DNA of 64,000 bases. Source: Acidobacteriota bacterium (lineage in GTDB: Bacteria > Acidobacteriota > Blastocatellia > RBC074). Positions 1-7,695 of the stretch are shown here, in pieces. The position numbers and the translations under genes are program-made. The notes beneath the pieces were generated by a model, which saw nothing but the letters and a program-made list of their open reading frames with translations, did not search any database and was not told the DNA's origin. Numbering within the stretch: position 1 is the stretch's first letter; each line of letters opens with the position of its first letter. Location: the NCBI GenBank assembly GCA_016196035.1, contig JACPYM010000002.1:186001-250000 (forward strand). Reading direction: 5' to 3'.

Positions 1-2
1 CG

Positions 3-86
3 GGCGAGGAACGCGCGGCGCGGGCGGCGCGCGAAAAAGAAGAGAAGCTGTTGCCCACGTATGTTTCGATTCTCACGGGCGCTTGA
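3..86 (+). CDS. C-terminal end of a truncated gene, function unknown
   Basis: Only the last 27 codons are inside the window, read from base 3 to a TGA at 84-86. The fragment is rich in Arg, Ala, Glu and Lys (E-R-A-A-R-A-A-R-E-K-E-E-K) and ends LLPTYVSILTGA. The charged stretch could be the end of a coiled-coil tail, as seen at the C-terminus of some Uma2-family proteins, but this is too short to assign a family. The reading frame is open from the window edge and stops just before an inverted repeat, which fits a real gene end. The gene is convergent with the Uma2 gene that follows. Confidence 0.4.
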   Translation, partial: GEERAARAAREKEEKLLPTYVSILTGA

Positions 87-96
87 GCTATGGAAC

Positions 97-184
97 GGTG
101 CCGCGCGCGTCAGCAAGCGGGCATCCGAGTATTGCCCATTCGTAAATGTCGGCGCCACCGCTGGCTGACGCGCGCGGTACTGCC
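97..184. repeat. Inverted repeat, family A copy 1
   Basis: The left arm at 99-120 (core CGCGCGCGTCAGCAAGCGG) pairs with the right arm at 158-179 (core CTGACGCGCGCGG). There are about two mismatches and a loop of roughly 37 bases. The same core occurs at 1836-1930, 8192-8289 and 44560-44658. It lies between two convergent genes, so it could act as a bidirectional terminator, but no T-tract follows either arm. Confidence 0.8.
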
Positions 185-193
185 ACGGCTGGC

Positions 194-868
194 TCAATCG
201 AGGATGTCCGCCAGTTTCAAGGTGAACCCCGGCAGTAATGGTTCGCCGGAAAGCTCGGTGGGCTTGTCCGGAATTTCGACCGCCGTATTAGGGCGGTAAA
301 TGTGCACCTGCTTTTTCAATGGATCAATCAACCAGCCCAATTGCGCGCCGTTCGCCATGTACTCTTCCATTTTCCGTTGCAACGGTTTCAGCCGGTCTGA
401 GGACGAACATAATTCGACGACAAAATCGGGGCAGATGCGCGCAAAAGTTTGGCGCTGCTCCGGCGATAAGGCGTCCCAACGTTCGCGCCGCATCCACGAA
501 ACATCAGGGGCGCGTTTGGCCCCGTTGGGCAAGGTGAATCCGGCAGAGGAGTCAAAACCTTTGCCTGTGCCATCGGCTTCGACCCAAATTGCAAAACGGC
601 CGGTCAACAAAAAATTGCGGCCACCACCTTCGGAAACAACTGGCAGTTGAATAATCATTTCGCCCTCGCTGGTCATTTCGGTGCGGGGTTCAGGATGCGC
701 GGCACAAAATTGCGCGTAGTCCTCATCGGTGCAGCGGTCGTGCTCGGCATCCGGCTGGAGGATGATGGCGCCCAGACCGGCGGGCCATTCAAGCGAAGAC
801 CAGAAGCTTTGGCTTGCACTTTTCGGGGCTTTTTTCGGTACCGTGGCAAATGCGGCATTGACAGTCAT
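194..868 (-). CDS. Uma2 family protein (DUF820, PD-(D/E)XK nuclease fold)
   Basis: This 224-residue protein matches the Uma2 family, a restriction-endonuclease-like fold of mostly unknown role that is expanded in cyanobacteria and several other phyla. The core signature is present: E70 (SEGEM), D122 (APDVSW), E152 (DFVVEL) followed by SSSD, then the conserved helix EEYMANGAQLGWLIDP at about 169-183. The first 30 residues are variable and look like a linker. A paralogue at 46856-47518 has the same ending, GEPLLxGFxLKLAxILD. No toxin or antitoxin partner is adjacent. It is transcribed away from the DinB-like gene. Family assignment is firm; catalytic activity and biological role are unknown. 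Confidence 0.88.
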   Translation of the reverse strand: MTVNAAFATVPKKAPKSASQSFWSSLEWPAGLGAIILQPDAEHDRCTDEDYAQFCAAHPEPRTEMTSEGEMIIQLPVVSEGGGRNFLLTGRFAIWVEADGTGKGFDSSAGFTLPNGAKRAPDVSWMRRERWDALSPEQRQTFARICPDFVVELCSSSDRLKPLQRKMEEYMANGAQLGWLIDPLKKQVHIYRPNTAVEIPDKPTELSGEPLLPGFTLKLADILD

Positions 869-886
869 AAAGCGGTTCCTCCCTGC

Positions 887-993
887 TAGTACTCCATCAA
901 GCTGAAAATGAGGGATGTAGGGCGGGATTTAATCCCGCCCTACATCCCGGATGCGCTCTCAGCATCCATCACTTACAGCTTGATGGAGTACTA
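887..993. repeat. Nested inverted repeat (hairpin inside an outer inverted repeat)
   Basis: The outer arms 887-904 (TAGTACTCCATCAAGCTG) and 976-993 are perfect 18-bp complements. Inside them lies a second perfect 18-bp inverted repeat, 912-929 and 931-948 (GGGATGTAGGGCGGGATT), with a single unpaired base between the arms. It sits between the divergent Uma2 and DinB-like genes, so it cannot be a simple terminator for both and lies where their promoters would be expected. Confidence 0.85.
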
Positions 994-1266
994 GGTCGTG
1001 CGTGAGGCCGCAGCATAGCCGCTCACCGCAACACGGGCAAGACAGGCTGACAGGCAATGGCGACTGTGCGCGGCTTTCAGACAATGCGTAACCACTCGAC
1101 AGAACTCAGCGTCTGACATATTGTGCGGCAAGCAATCGCTGCTGGAATTGCACTTCAATCCAAAAATACACTGACAATCTGGCGACTCTTGCGAGTCAGT
1201 CGCCCAACTTGTCCGCCGCTTGCCGTTTGAGCTGCGGGCACAATCGCAACTCACAAGGAGCTACCT

Positions 1267-1818
1267 ATGAAACTTTATCCATCCATTCTGCTGATCGTGG
1301 CGTTGGCCGTCACGGCCTTTGCTCAAAACGCCGCGCCCGCAGCCGCCGCGCCGCAAGCCGCCCCGTCCAACCCGCTCAGCGCCGAGGCCAAACAGATGTA
1401 CAACGGCGTCAAAACCAATCTGATCAAGATGGCCGAAAAGATGCCGGAGGAAAACTATGCGTTCAAAGCCACGCCGGACGTGCGCACCTTTGGCGAACTG
1501 ATCGCGCACGTCGCCGATTCGCAAGCGCGCACGTGTTCGACGGTGAATGGCGCGGCCAAAGCCGTCAACGCCGGTCAAAAGAAAACCAAGGCCGAATTGG
1601 TCGCGGCGCTCAAAGAGTCCTTCACGCTGTGCGATCAGGCGTTTGAAGGATTGACGACTGATGCCAAAGCCGTCGAATTGGTCACGATGGGCCAGCGCCA
1701 GCGCACGCGCATCGGCGCCTTGCTCCAGACTGTCTCGCACTCGAATGAAGAGTACGGCTATATGTGCGTTTACATGCGGCTCAAAGGCGTCGTGCCGCCC
1801 TCAAGCGAAGGACGCTAA
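1267..1818 (+). CDS. Secreted DinB-like protein
   Basis: This 183-residue protein has a clear Sec signal peptide (residues 1 to about 20, ending AFAQ) and an Ala/Pro-rich linker to about 36. A four-helix DinB-superfamily domain follows. DinB-fold proteins usually bind a metal through three histidines and act in thiol transfer or as damage-inducible proteins of unknown function. H81 (LIAHVADS) and H158 (TVSHSNEEYGY) fit two ligands. The third site, usually His in H-x3-H, is Glu162, so metal binding may be altered. The C-terminal YMRLKGVVPPSS is typical. The start is set by AAGGAG at 1255-1260, six bases before the ATG. An inverted repeat follows the stop. Confidence 0.8.
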   Translation: MKLYPSILLIVALAVTAFAQNAAPAAAAPQAAPSNPLSAEAKQMYNGVKTNLIKMAEKMPEENYAFKATPDVRTFGELIAHVADSQARTCSTVNGAAKAVNAGQKKTKAELVAALKESFTLCDQAFEGLTTDAKAVELVTMGQRQRTRIGALLQTVSHSNEEYGYMCVYMRLKGVVPPSSEGR

Positions 1819-1835
1819 ATCAATTGGGACACTGG

Positions 1836-1930
1836 TACAGTACCGCGCGCGTGAGCAAGCGGCGCCACAGGTTTGGCGCTGCTTGGGTATGAGGTGACAA
1901 CCGCCGCTTGCTCACGCGCGCGGTACTGTA
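1836..1930. repeat. Inverted repeat, family A copy 2
   Basis: Arms 1836-1864 and 1902-1930 are perfect 29-bp complements (core CCGCGCGCGTGAGCAAGCGG), with a 37-base loop. It lies between co-directional genes, 17 bases after the DinB-like stop and 20 bases before the ThuA start. The outer six base pairs (TACAG/CTGTA) differ from those of the other copies but still pair. Confidence 0.9.
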
Positions 1931-1950
1931 AAAATTCTGGATAACCACTG

Positions 1951-2895
1951 ATGAAAAGATTTCTCTGCACAATTCTTTTGCTCACGTTGACGGTGTTGGC
2001 CGCGCCCGCTGCCGCACCCATTCGCGTGATGCTGCTCGACGGCGAGAGCGGCGGGCCGTATCACAAATGGCAACTCACCACGCCCGTGCTGAAAAAACAG
2101 CTCGAAGAAACCGGCCTCTTTCAAGTTGATGTCGTCACCGCGCCCCCGGCGGGCGGCGATTACAGCGGCTTCAAACCGGAGTTCGGCAAGTATCAGGTCG
2201 TCGTTTGGAATTACGACGCGCCCGATGAACGCTGGCCTGCCGCGCTGAAAACCGCCTTTGAGGAATACGTCAAAAATGGCGGCGGGGTCGTCATTGTGCA
2301 TGCCGCCGACAATGCCTTTGCGGGCTGGTCCGCCTTCAATGAAATGATCGGCATCGGCGGCTGGCGCAATCGCAACGAAAAAGCCGGGCCATTCTGGTAC
2401 TTCAAAGACGACAAGCTGGTGTCGGACAACACGCCCGGCAATGCGGGCAATCACGGCGCGCGCACGGCTTACCAAATGAACATGCGCGATGCGAATCATC
2501 CGATCACCAAAGGCTTGCCGAAGCTCTGGATGCATCAAGGCGATGAACTCTATTCGCGCCTGCGCGGGCCGGGCAAAAACATGAACGTGCTGGCGACGGC
2601 CTATTCAGACCCGGCGAACAGAGGCACAGGCCGCGACGAGCCGTTGCTGCTGACGCTCAGTTACGGCAAAGGGCGCATCTTTCACACGGCGTTGGGCCAC
2701 GACATTGTGGCGCTGAGCTGCGTCGGCTTCATCACGACCTTTCAACGCGGGACGGAATGGGCCGCGACGGGCAAGGTGACGCAAAAAGTCCCGGCCAATT
2801 TTCCGACGGCGAATTCGATCAGCTATCGCTCTGACATCTGGGCGCTGGACCCGAATTACAAACGCGGGCTGAACGGGCTGGATGCCGCCCGGTAA
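1951..2895 (+). CDS. Secreted ThuA domain-containing protein
   Basis: This 314-residue protein has a signal peptide (residues 1 to about 20, AAPAAAAP cleavage region) followed by a ThuA-like domain of the class I glutamine-amidotransferase-like fold. ThuA was named from trehalose utilisation in rhizobia; related proteins act on keto-sugars. Visible features are the N-terminal strand VMLLDGESGGPYHKW, the nucleophile-elbow-like GGGVVIVHAAD (110-120), the WMHQGDELYSRLRGP segment and GRIFHTALGHD near 250. No catalytic Cys is present at the elbow, where H117 and D120 stand instead, as is usual in ThuA proteins. It is followed by a dihaem cytochrome and a PQQ dehydrogenase, which suggests a role in extracytoplasmic sugar catabolism. 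Confidence 0.9.
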   Translation: MKRFLCTILLLTLTVLAAPAAAPIRVMLLDGESGGPYHKWQLTTPVLKKQLEETGLFQVDVVTAPPAGGDYSGFKPEFGKYQVVVWNYDAPDERWPAALKTAFEEYVKNGGGVVIVHAADNAFAGWSAFNEMIGIGGWRNRNEKAGPFWYFKDDKLVSDNTPGNAGNHGARTAYQMNMRDANHPITKGLPKLWMHQGDELYSRLRGPGKNMNVLATAYSDPANRGTGRDEPLLLTLSYGKGRIFHTALGHDIVALSCVGFITTFQRGTEWAATGKVTQKVPANFPTANSISYRSDIWALDPNYKRGLNGLDAAR

Positions 2896-2937
2896 ATCGA
2901 GTTTAGACCACTGGCAGAAAATGCGGCCCTGGCGACC

Positions 2938-3020
2938 AGGCGTTCAGAGTTCAAGCTTTAGCTTGTCCGGGCGCGACTACGGCGGACCCGGACAAGCTAA
3001 AGCTTGAACTCTGAACGCCT
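2938..3020. repeat. Inverted repeat, family C copy 1
   Basis: Arms 2938-2971 and 2987-3020 are perfect 34-bp complements with a 15-base loop. Each arm carries GTTCAGAGTTCA followed by a mini-palindrome, CAAGCT-TT-AGCTTG. The related copy at 5540-5603 has CACGCT-TC-AGCGTG in the same place, so the change A to C is matched by T to G across the mini-palindrome. Confidence 0.92.
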
Positions 3021-3062
3021 GCACCTGACGCACTCATTACGAACTCATCTTCGGAGAACGAT

Positions 3063-3902
3063 ATGTGTCATCAACGTAAATTCCGGCTGCTAGCCGTCGC
3101 GCTTGGCAGCGTCTTGTTGCTGGCCGTCACGGCAAACAATCCTAGTGCGCAAGAACCCGGCGGTGGCGGCGGACGGCGCGGCGGCAACCTGCGCGAGTTC
3201 CTGGGGCTAGGCCCAGCGCCTGATCCGGCGGCGGCGAAAAAGGGCGAGCCGCTCTATAAACAAAACTGTGGCGGCTGTCACGGCGCAGATGGCCGTGGGG
3301 CGCAAGCGCCCAATCTGCTGCGTTCGCCGCTGGTGCTGCACGATGTCAAAGGCGAAGAACTGACGCCGGTCATCAAACAGGGACGCGGCAATATGCCTGC
3401 CTTCCCTGGCCTGTCGGCGGATGACATTTACGCCATCTCGCAATACATCCATCTGCAAGTCGAATTGACGGCGAATCGTGGCACTTACGGTTCGACCTAT
3501 GCATCGTTGCGCAATCAGGCGACGGGCGATGCCAAGCAGGGCGAGGCGTTTTTCAAAGCCAACTGCACGGCTTGCCATTCCGCGACGGGCGATTTGGCGA
3601 AAATCGGCGCGAAGTTCGCCCAGGTGACCGCCCTCAAGTCGCGCTTCCTCTGGCCTGCTGCGCAAGGCCCGGCCAAAGCCAAAGTGACGACGCCCGGCGG
3701 GCAGACGATCAGCGGCACAGTCAAGACGAATAACGATTTCGATATTTCGCTGATTGACGCCGCAGGCAATTACCATCACTGGCCGCGCCAACAGGTCAAA
3801 GTCGAAATCGAAGACAAGCTGACCGGCCATCGCGCCTTGCTGCCCAAATACACGGATGCTGACATCAACAACCTCGCGGCCTATCTGGTGACACTCAAAT
3901 GA
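3063..3902 (+). CDS. Secreted dihaem c-type cytochrome
   Basis: This 279-residue protein has a signal peptide (1 to about 29) and a Gly/Arg-rich linker. Two cytochrome c motifs follow, C69-G-G-C-H73 and C168-T-A-C-H172. M111 in GNMPAF is a likely axial ligand for the first haem. Between and after the motifs there is a segment (about 195-245, TTPGGQTISGTVKTNNDFDISLID) of the small beta type often fused to cytochromes beside acidobacterial PQQ dehydrogenases. Its stop codon overlaps the start of the PQQ dehydrogenase by four bases (ATGA), so the two are translationally coupled and the cytochrome is the likely electron acceptor in the periplasm. A GGAG at 3053-3056 supports the start. Confidence 0.9.
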   Translation: MCHQRKFRLLAVALGSVLLLAVTANNPSAQEPGGGGGRRGGNLREFLGLGPAPDPAAAKKGEPLYKQNCGGCHGADGRGAQAPNLLRSPLVLHDVKGEELTPVIKQGRGNMPAFPGLSADDIYAISQYIHLQVELTANRGTYGSTYASLRNQATGDAKQGEAFFKANCTACHSATGDLAKIGAKFAQVTALKSRFLWPAAQGPAKAKVTTPGGQTISGTVKTNNDFDISLIDAAGNYHHWPRQQVKVEIEDKLTGHRALLPKYTDADINNLAAYLVTLK

Positions 3903-5533
3903 AAATCAACCGGCTATTACTCACGTTGACGCTGGCGCTCGCGGCTAGTTCGCTCAACGCGCAAGGGCTTGACCCCAAGACGCTCACCCTCTTCAAACAA
4001 CCGGCGGATTGCTGGCCGACCTATAACGGCGATTATTCGGGACGGCGTTTCAGCGACTTGAAGCAGATCAATCAGACCAACGTTGACCTGCTGAAGATCG
4101 AATGGATGTACCGCATTCGCGGCATCGGCCCGCAGCGCGGTGTCGGCGACCCGACGATCAAATCCACTCCGCTGCTGGTGAATGGCATTTTGTATTTCAC
4201 CATCCCCGATCACATCTTCGCCATCAACGCGCGCACCGGCGAGCACATTTGGCAATACGATTTTGAAGATCAGGGCGGTCACCTCGTCGGCCAGCGCGGC
4301 GTCGGGATGTATGGCGAATGGCTCTATTTTGAAAGTCCCGACGGCTGGTTCATCTCGCTCAATGCCAAAGACGGCAAGGAACGCTGGCGCAAAAAGATTG
4401 CCGATGAGAAGCAGCAATACTTCACCACGATGGCCCCGCTCGTCGTCAAAAACCACATCATCGTCGGCGTCGGCGGCGACGCGATGGACGTGCGCGGCTA
4501 TCTGGAAGCGCGCGACCCCGACACCGGCGAATTGCAATGGCGCTGGTATACGACGCCCGAAAAGATGGGCGATCCCGGCTCTGAAACCTGGCCCGATCTG
4601 GACGCCATGCATCACGGCGGCGGCATGACCTGGATGCCCGGCACTTACGATCCTGATTTGAATTTGATTTATTGGGGCACCGGCAACGCGAACCCTGTGT
4701 TTGCGGGCCAAAGCCGCAAAGGCGCGAATCTGTGGACGGCCTGCATCGTCGCGCTCAATCCCGACACCGGCAAACTGGTCTGGTGGTTTCAACCTTCGCC
4801 GCACGACACACACGATTGGGACAATGTCGAAACGCCCGTCCTGTTTGACGCCGTCATCAACGGGCAGCCGCGCAAGTTATTGGGACAGGCCGCGCGCGCC
4901 GGATGGTTCTTCGTGCTGGATCGCACGAACGGCAAGAATCTGGTTTCCAAACCCTTCGCAGGCACCGGCAATTGGGCGCTGGGCGTGGACGCCAAAGGGC
5001 AGCCGATTCCCAACCCGGCGAAAGAGCCGACAGTGGACGGTTCGATGATTGACATGCCCGCGATGGGCGCGACCAATTGGCAGCCGCCCAGTTACAGTCC
5101 GTTGACTGAGTTGTTTTATTTTACCGGCACGCAAGGCTACGGCATGGCGGTTTTGTATGACACTTCAGAAAAGCCGCAAGGCTATGGTGGTGGGCCGGGC
5201 GGCAACTTCGATACGAGTTCGGCGCTCTTTGCGATGGACATTCGCACCGGCGCGGTCAAATGGAAGCACGAACACAAAGGCGGCGGCCCCGGCGGCGGCG
5301 CGCTGAATGGCGGCGTGTTGACGACGGCGGGCAGGTTGCTGTTCACCGGCGATTCCGGCGAACTGGTGGCCTTTGATCCGGCCAATGGCAACCCCATCTG
5401 GCATCAACGCCTGACCAGCGCGGTCAGCAATGGGCCTTCGACGTGGACGCTGGACGGCAAGCAATACTTGATCGTCGGCGCAGGCGATACGCTCTATGCG
5501 CTGACACTGGCGGGAAAAACCAAAGCGGAATAA
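3899..5533 (+). CDS. Secreted PQQ-dependent dehydrogenase (quinoprotein, eight-bladed propeller)
   Basis: This 544-residue protein has a signal peptide (1 to about 21, SSLNAQ) and a PQQ-type beta-propeller. It oxidises an alcohol or sugar in the periplasm and passes electrons to a cytochrome. Visible features are tryptophan-docking repeats (for example ARTGEHIWQY at 111-120, DPDTGELQWRW near 206-216, NPDTGKLVWWF at 287-297), WGTGNANPV at 259-267 and the active-site segment H302-D-T-H-D-W-D308. The D306-W-D308 pair resembles the D-x-D arrangement of lanthanide-dependent members, where the second Asp helps bind the metal. The adjacent-cysteine disulfide of classical methanol dehydrogenases is absent. 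The start overlaps the upstream cytochrome stop. The substrate cannot be read from the sequence. Confidence 0.92.
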   Translation: MKINRLLLTLTLALAASSLNAQGLDPKTLTLFKQPADCWPTYNGDYSGRRFSDLKQINQTNVDLLKIEWMYRIRGIGPQRGVGDPTIKSTPLLVNGILYFTIPDHIFAINARTGEHIWQYDFEDQGGHLVGQRGVGMYGEWLYFESPDGWFISLNAKDGKERWRKKIADEKQQYFTTMAPLVVKNHIIVGVGGDAMDVRGYLEARDPDTGELQWRWYTTPEKMGDPGSETWPDLDAMHHGGGMTWMPGTYDPDLNLIYWGTGNANPVFAGQSRKGANLWTACIVALNPDTGKLVWWFQPSPHDTHDWDNVETPVLFDAVINGQPRKLLGQAARAGWFFVLDRTNGKNLVSKPFAGTGNWALGVDAKGQPIPNPAKEPTVDGSMIDMPAMGATNWQPPSYSPLTELFYFTGTQGYGMAVLYDTSEKPQGYGGGPGGNFDTSSALFAMDIRTGAVKWKHEHKGGGPGGGALNGGVLTTAGRLLFTGDSGELVAFDPANGNPIWHQRLTSAVSNGPSTWTLDGKQYLIVGAGDTLYALTLAGKTKAE

Positions 5534-5539
5534 GGCGTT

Positions 5540-5603
5540 GTTCAGAGTTCACGCTTCAGCGTGTTTGCCGCGCTCCAAACACGCTGAAGCGTGAACTCTG
5601 AAC
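5540..5603. repeat. Inverted repeat, family C copy 2
   Basis: Arms 5540-5566 and 5577-5603 are perfect 27-bp complements with a 10-base loop, starting six bases after the PQQ dehydrogenase stop. The arm begins GTTCAGAGTTCA as in the copy at 2938-3020, then carries CACGCT-TC-AGCGTG. Confidence 0.92.
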
Positions 5604-5629
5604 CCTAACTACTGTCCTAAGGAGATCAA

Positions 5630-6709
5630 ATGACTGAGATCAGCAGAAGAGATTTTGTGAAGCACAGCGCCGTGCCGCTGGCAATGAGCGCAATGCCGCC
5701 TTCGTTATTTGCCAACACTACTGCACCGCTCAGCAAAATGGGCATCGCGTCTACGTCGTTTACGACCCCGCCAACGTCCGGCAATCCGGCGCAACCGGGA
5801 ACCGGAACTGTGCCGCGTCCGCAAGGGCGCAGTGCGTATGATTTTTTAGAGAAATGCTACGCACTCGGTGCGGGCGGCATACAAACAGGACTGAACGGCG
5901 ATCTGCCAAAGCTGCGCGCGCGCGCCGAAGAGTTGGGCATGTATCTCGAAGGCATGGTTTCGATCCCGCGTAACGGCGATATGAGCGCGCTGGAGAAAGG
6001 CCTCGCCGATGCCAAAGCCGCCGGGGTGAAAGTGGTGCGCGCCGCGATGCTGGGCGGTCGCCGTTATGAAACCTTCCCGACGCTGGCCGAGTGGAAGAAA
6101 TGGGTGGATCAGAGCTACGCCGCGTTAACTGCCGCCCTGCCCATCATCGAAAAACACAAAGTCATCGTCGCCGTCGAGAATCACAAAGACTGGACGCTGG
6201 AAGATTTTCAGAAATTGCTGCGCACCTATCAAAGCGAATACCTGCAAGTCTGTTTGGATTTCGGCAACAACATTTCCCTGCTCGATGATCCGCTGGAAGT
6301 CATCGAGAAGCTCGCGCCTTATGCCAAGGCGACGCACATCAAAGATATGGGCGTGCAGCCATACGCCGACGGCTTCCTGCTGTCGGAAGTGCCGCTGGGC
6401 ACGGGGCTGCTGGATTTGCCGAAGATCGTCGCCACCATTCAGAAGGCCAATCCGAACACGACCTTCTCGCTGGAAATGATGACGCGCGACCCGCTCAAAG
6501 TGCCGTGCATGACCAAGGCGTATTGGGAAGTCTTCCCCGACCGCAACGGCAAGTATCTGGCGCAGACCTTCAAGCTGGTGCAAACGAAGAGCAGCCACAC
6601 TCCCTTGCCTGTCGTTGCGAATTTGTCGCGCCCGGAACTCATCAAGATTGAGGAAGACAACGTCAAGGCATGTTTTCGGTATGTCAGCGAGCAAAAGCTG
6701 ATTGCGTAG
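5630..6709 (+). CDS. Tat-exported sugar phosphate isomerase/epimerase-like TIM barrel protein
   Basis: This 359-residue protein belongs to the AP-endonuclease-2-like TIM barrel family (xylose isomerase-like, PF01261 type). The N-terminus has a twin-arginine motif, SRRDFVK at 5-11, followed by a hydrophobic stretch, so it is probably exported folded. Barrel metal-site segments are visible: AVENHKDW (Glu), CLDFGNN (Asp), HIKDMG (His/Asp) and SLEMMTRDP (Glu). Members of this family include isomerases, epimerases and lyases or hydrolases acting on keto-sugars. With ThuA, PQQ dehydrogenase and cytochrome just upstream, a role after periplasmic sugar oxidation is plausible. GGAG at 5621-5624 supports the start. 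The substrate is unknown. Confidence 0.87.
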   Translation: MTEISRRDFVKHSAVPLAMSAMPPSLFANTTAPLSKMGIASTSFTTPPTSGNPAQPGTGTVPRPQGRSAYDFLEKCYALGAGGIQTGLNGDLPKLRARAEELGMYLEGMVSIPRNGDMSALEKGLADAKAAGVKVVRAAMLGGRRYETFPTLAEWKKWVDQSYAALTAALPIIEKHKVIVAVENHKDWTLEDFQKLLRTYQSEYLQVCLDFGNNISLLDDPLEVIEKLAPYAKATHIKDMGVQPYADGFLLSEVPLGTGLLDLPKIVATIQKANPNTTFSLEMMTRDPLKVPCMTKAYWEVFPDRNGKYLAQTFKLVQTKSSHTPLPVVANLSRPELIKIEEDNVKACFRYVSEQKLIA

Positions 6710-6744
6710 CTTAGGCTACTGAAGCGTCTCCATTGAATCGTTCG

Positions 6745-7548
6745 TCAGTAATGCGGAAGCTGCGTTCGGTTTAATGCCGCGTCAATGAGCGTTCCCGCGT
6801 AGGCGTTGTCCAGGCTCGCTGGCGTGGCGAAGCTCATTCCGCCGCGCCAATGCTCCGGCGCTTCAGGATGAACGCCGGAAAGAATCACCCAGCCCTTGCC
6901 GGACATTCCTTCGACAATGGCAGGCGTCCCGTCGGGATACTTGCCCACCAGCGCACCCCAGCCGGTAAATTGCGGGCCATCCTCCCAGTAATGTTCAAGT
7001 GCTGGCGAACCGGCAACGGTGATTGCCACCGCAGCCTTGTGGATATTTCGATTCACGACCGCGTAAAAATCGAACCGCACGCCCGGCGTCAGTCTCAGAC
7101 TGTTGGAAGGGGCATCTCCGGCAAGAAGTCCTCCCGCACAGATTCCCAGGTAGTTCAATCCACCTTGCACGGCATTGTGAATGTTCTGGGTTGTGCTGGA
7201 AGTCAGACCGTTGCCGATGTTGATGTAGTTGCCGCCGGGAATAATCAGCAGACGGTAAGCCATCAACTGTGCTTCGCTCATACCGTTCAACTGCCGTGAA
7301 TTCGCAGTGGAATATTTGAGATGGTTGTCCTTCAGGATTGTCTCGACCGCCACAACATCATTGGGAGACGTTCCGGTTCCATTGAACAGAAGAAGGGGAT
7401 GAGCATTGTTCGACGCCGGTGGAGCACAAGCCGTCATGGCAAGTGAGATGAAGATGAGTTGAGCAACTGTATAGATTGAGCCAGGCGCTGTGAACCAAAG
7501 ACGGCGCGGAACCTCGCGAGGGATAAGGCTCGCTGGCAATTTGGTCAT
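6745..7548 (-). CDS. Lipoprotein with BPL_N / class I glutamine-amidotransferase-like domain
   Basis: From the ATG at 7548 this is a 267-residue protein. It has a basic N-terminus (PREVPRRLWF), a hydrophobic segment and a lipobox-like LAMTAC, with the modified Cys at 41. The rest resembles the N-terminal domain of biotin-protein ligase-like proteins, a glutamine-amidotransferase fold: LLLFNGTGTSPNDV, LLIIPGGNY and the nucleophile elbow LGICAGGLLAGD (C137). A long YWEDGPQFTGWGALVGKYPDGTPAIVEG stretch and GWVILSGVHPEAPEHWR follow, as in this family. The frame is open further upstream (ATG at 7656, TTG at 7695), but those starts would bury the lipobox 70-90 residues in. Substrate and role are unknown. 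Confidence 0.75.
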   Translation of the reverse strand: MTKLPASLIPREVPRRLWFTAPGSIYTVAQLIFISLAMTACAPPASNNAHPLLLFNGTGTSPNDVVAVETILKDNHLKYSTANSRQLNGMSEAQLMAYRLLIIPGGNYINIGNGLTSSTTQNIHNAVQGGLNYLGICAGGLLAGDAPSNSLRLTPGVRFDFYAVVNRNIHKAAVAITVAGSPALEHYWEDGPQFTGWGALVGKYPDGTPAIVEGMSGKGWVILSGVHPEAPEHWRGGMSFATPASLDNAYAGTLIDAALNRTQLPHY

Positions 7549-7695
7549 TGGTGCGTTCGCGCCCAGGATGGTAATTGAGCTGATGTTAGGCGCTGCTTGC
7601 AAGGAAGCGCACTTGCCGTCTTTCCCGTCGTTACTACGAGTTCCTTTCAAGATCATTGGATACGCATTCCCTTGAGCAGACTTATTAGGCGGCAA

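Noticed and set aside
97-1930. Transposon or MITE ends
   Set aside because: The repeats look like MITEs in shape, but I saw no target-site duplications at their edges and no transposase gene in the window. The outer pairs differ from copy to copy, unlike terminal repeats of one element.
7549-7695. Upstream starts (ATG 7656, TTG 7695) for the BPL_N lipoprotein
   Set aside because: They would place the lipobox cysteine far inside the protein, and the sequence between has no signal-peptide character.
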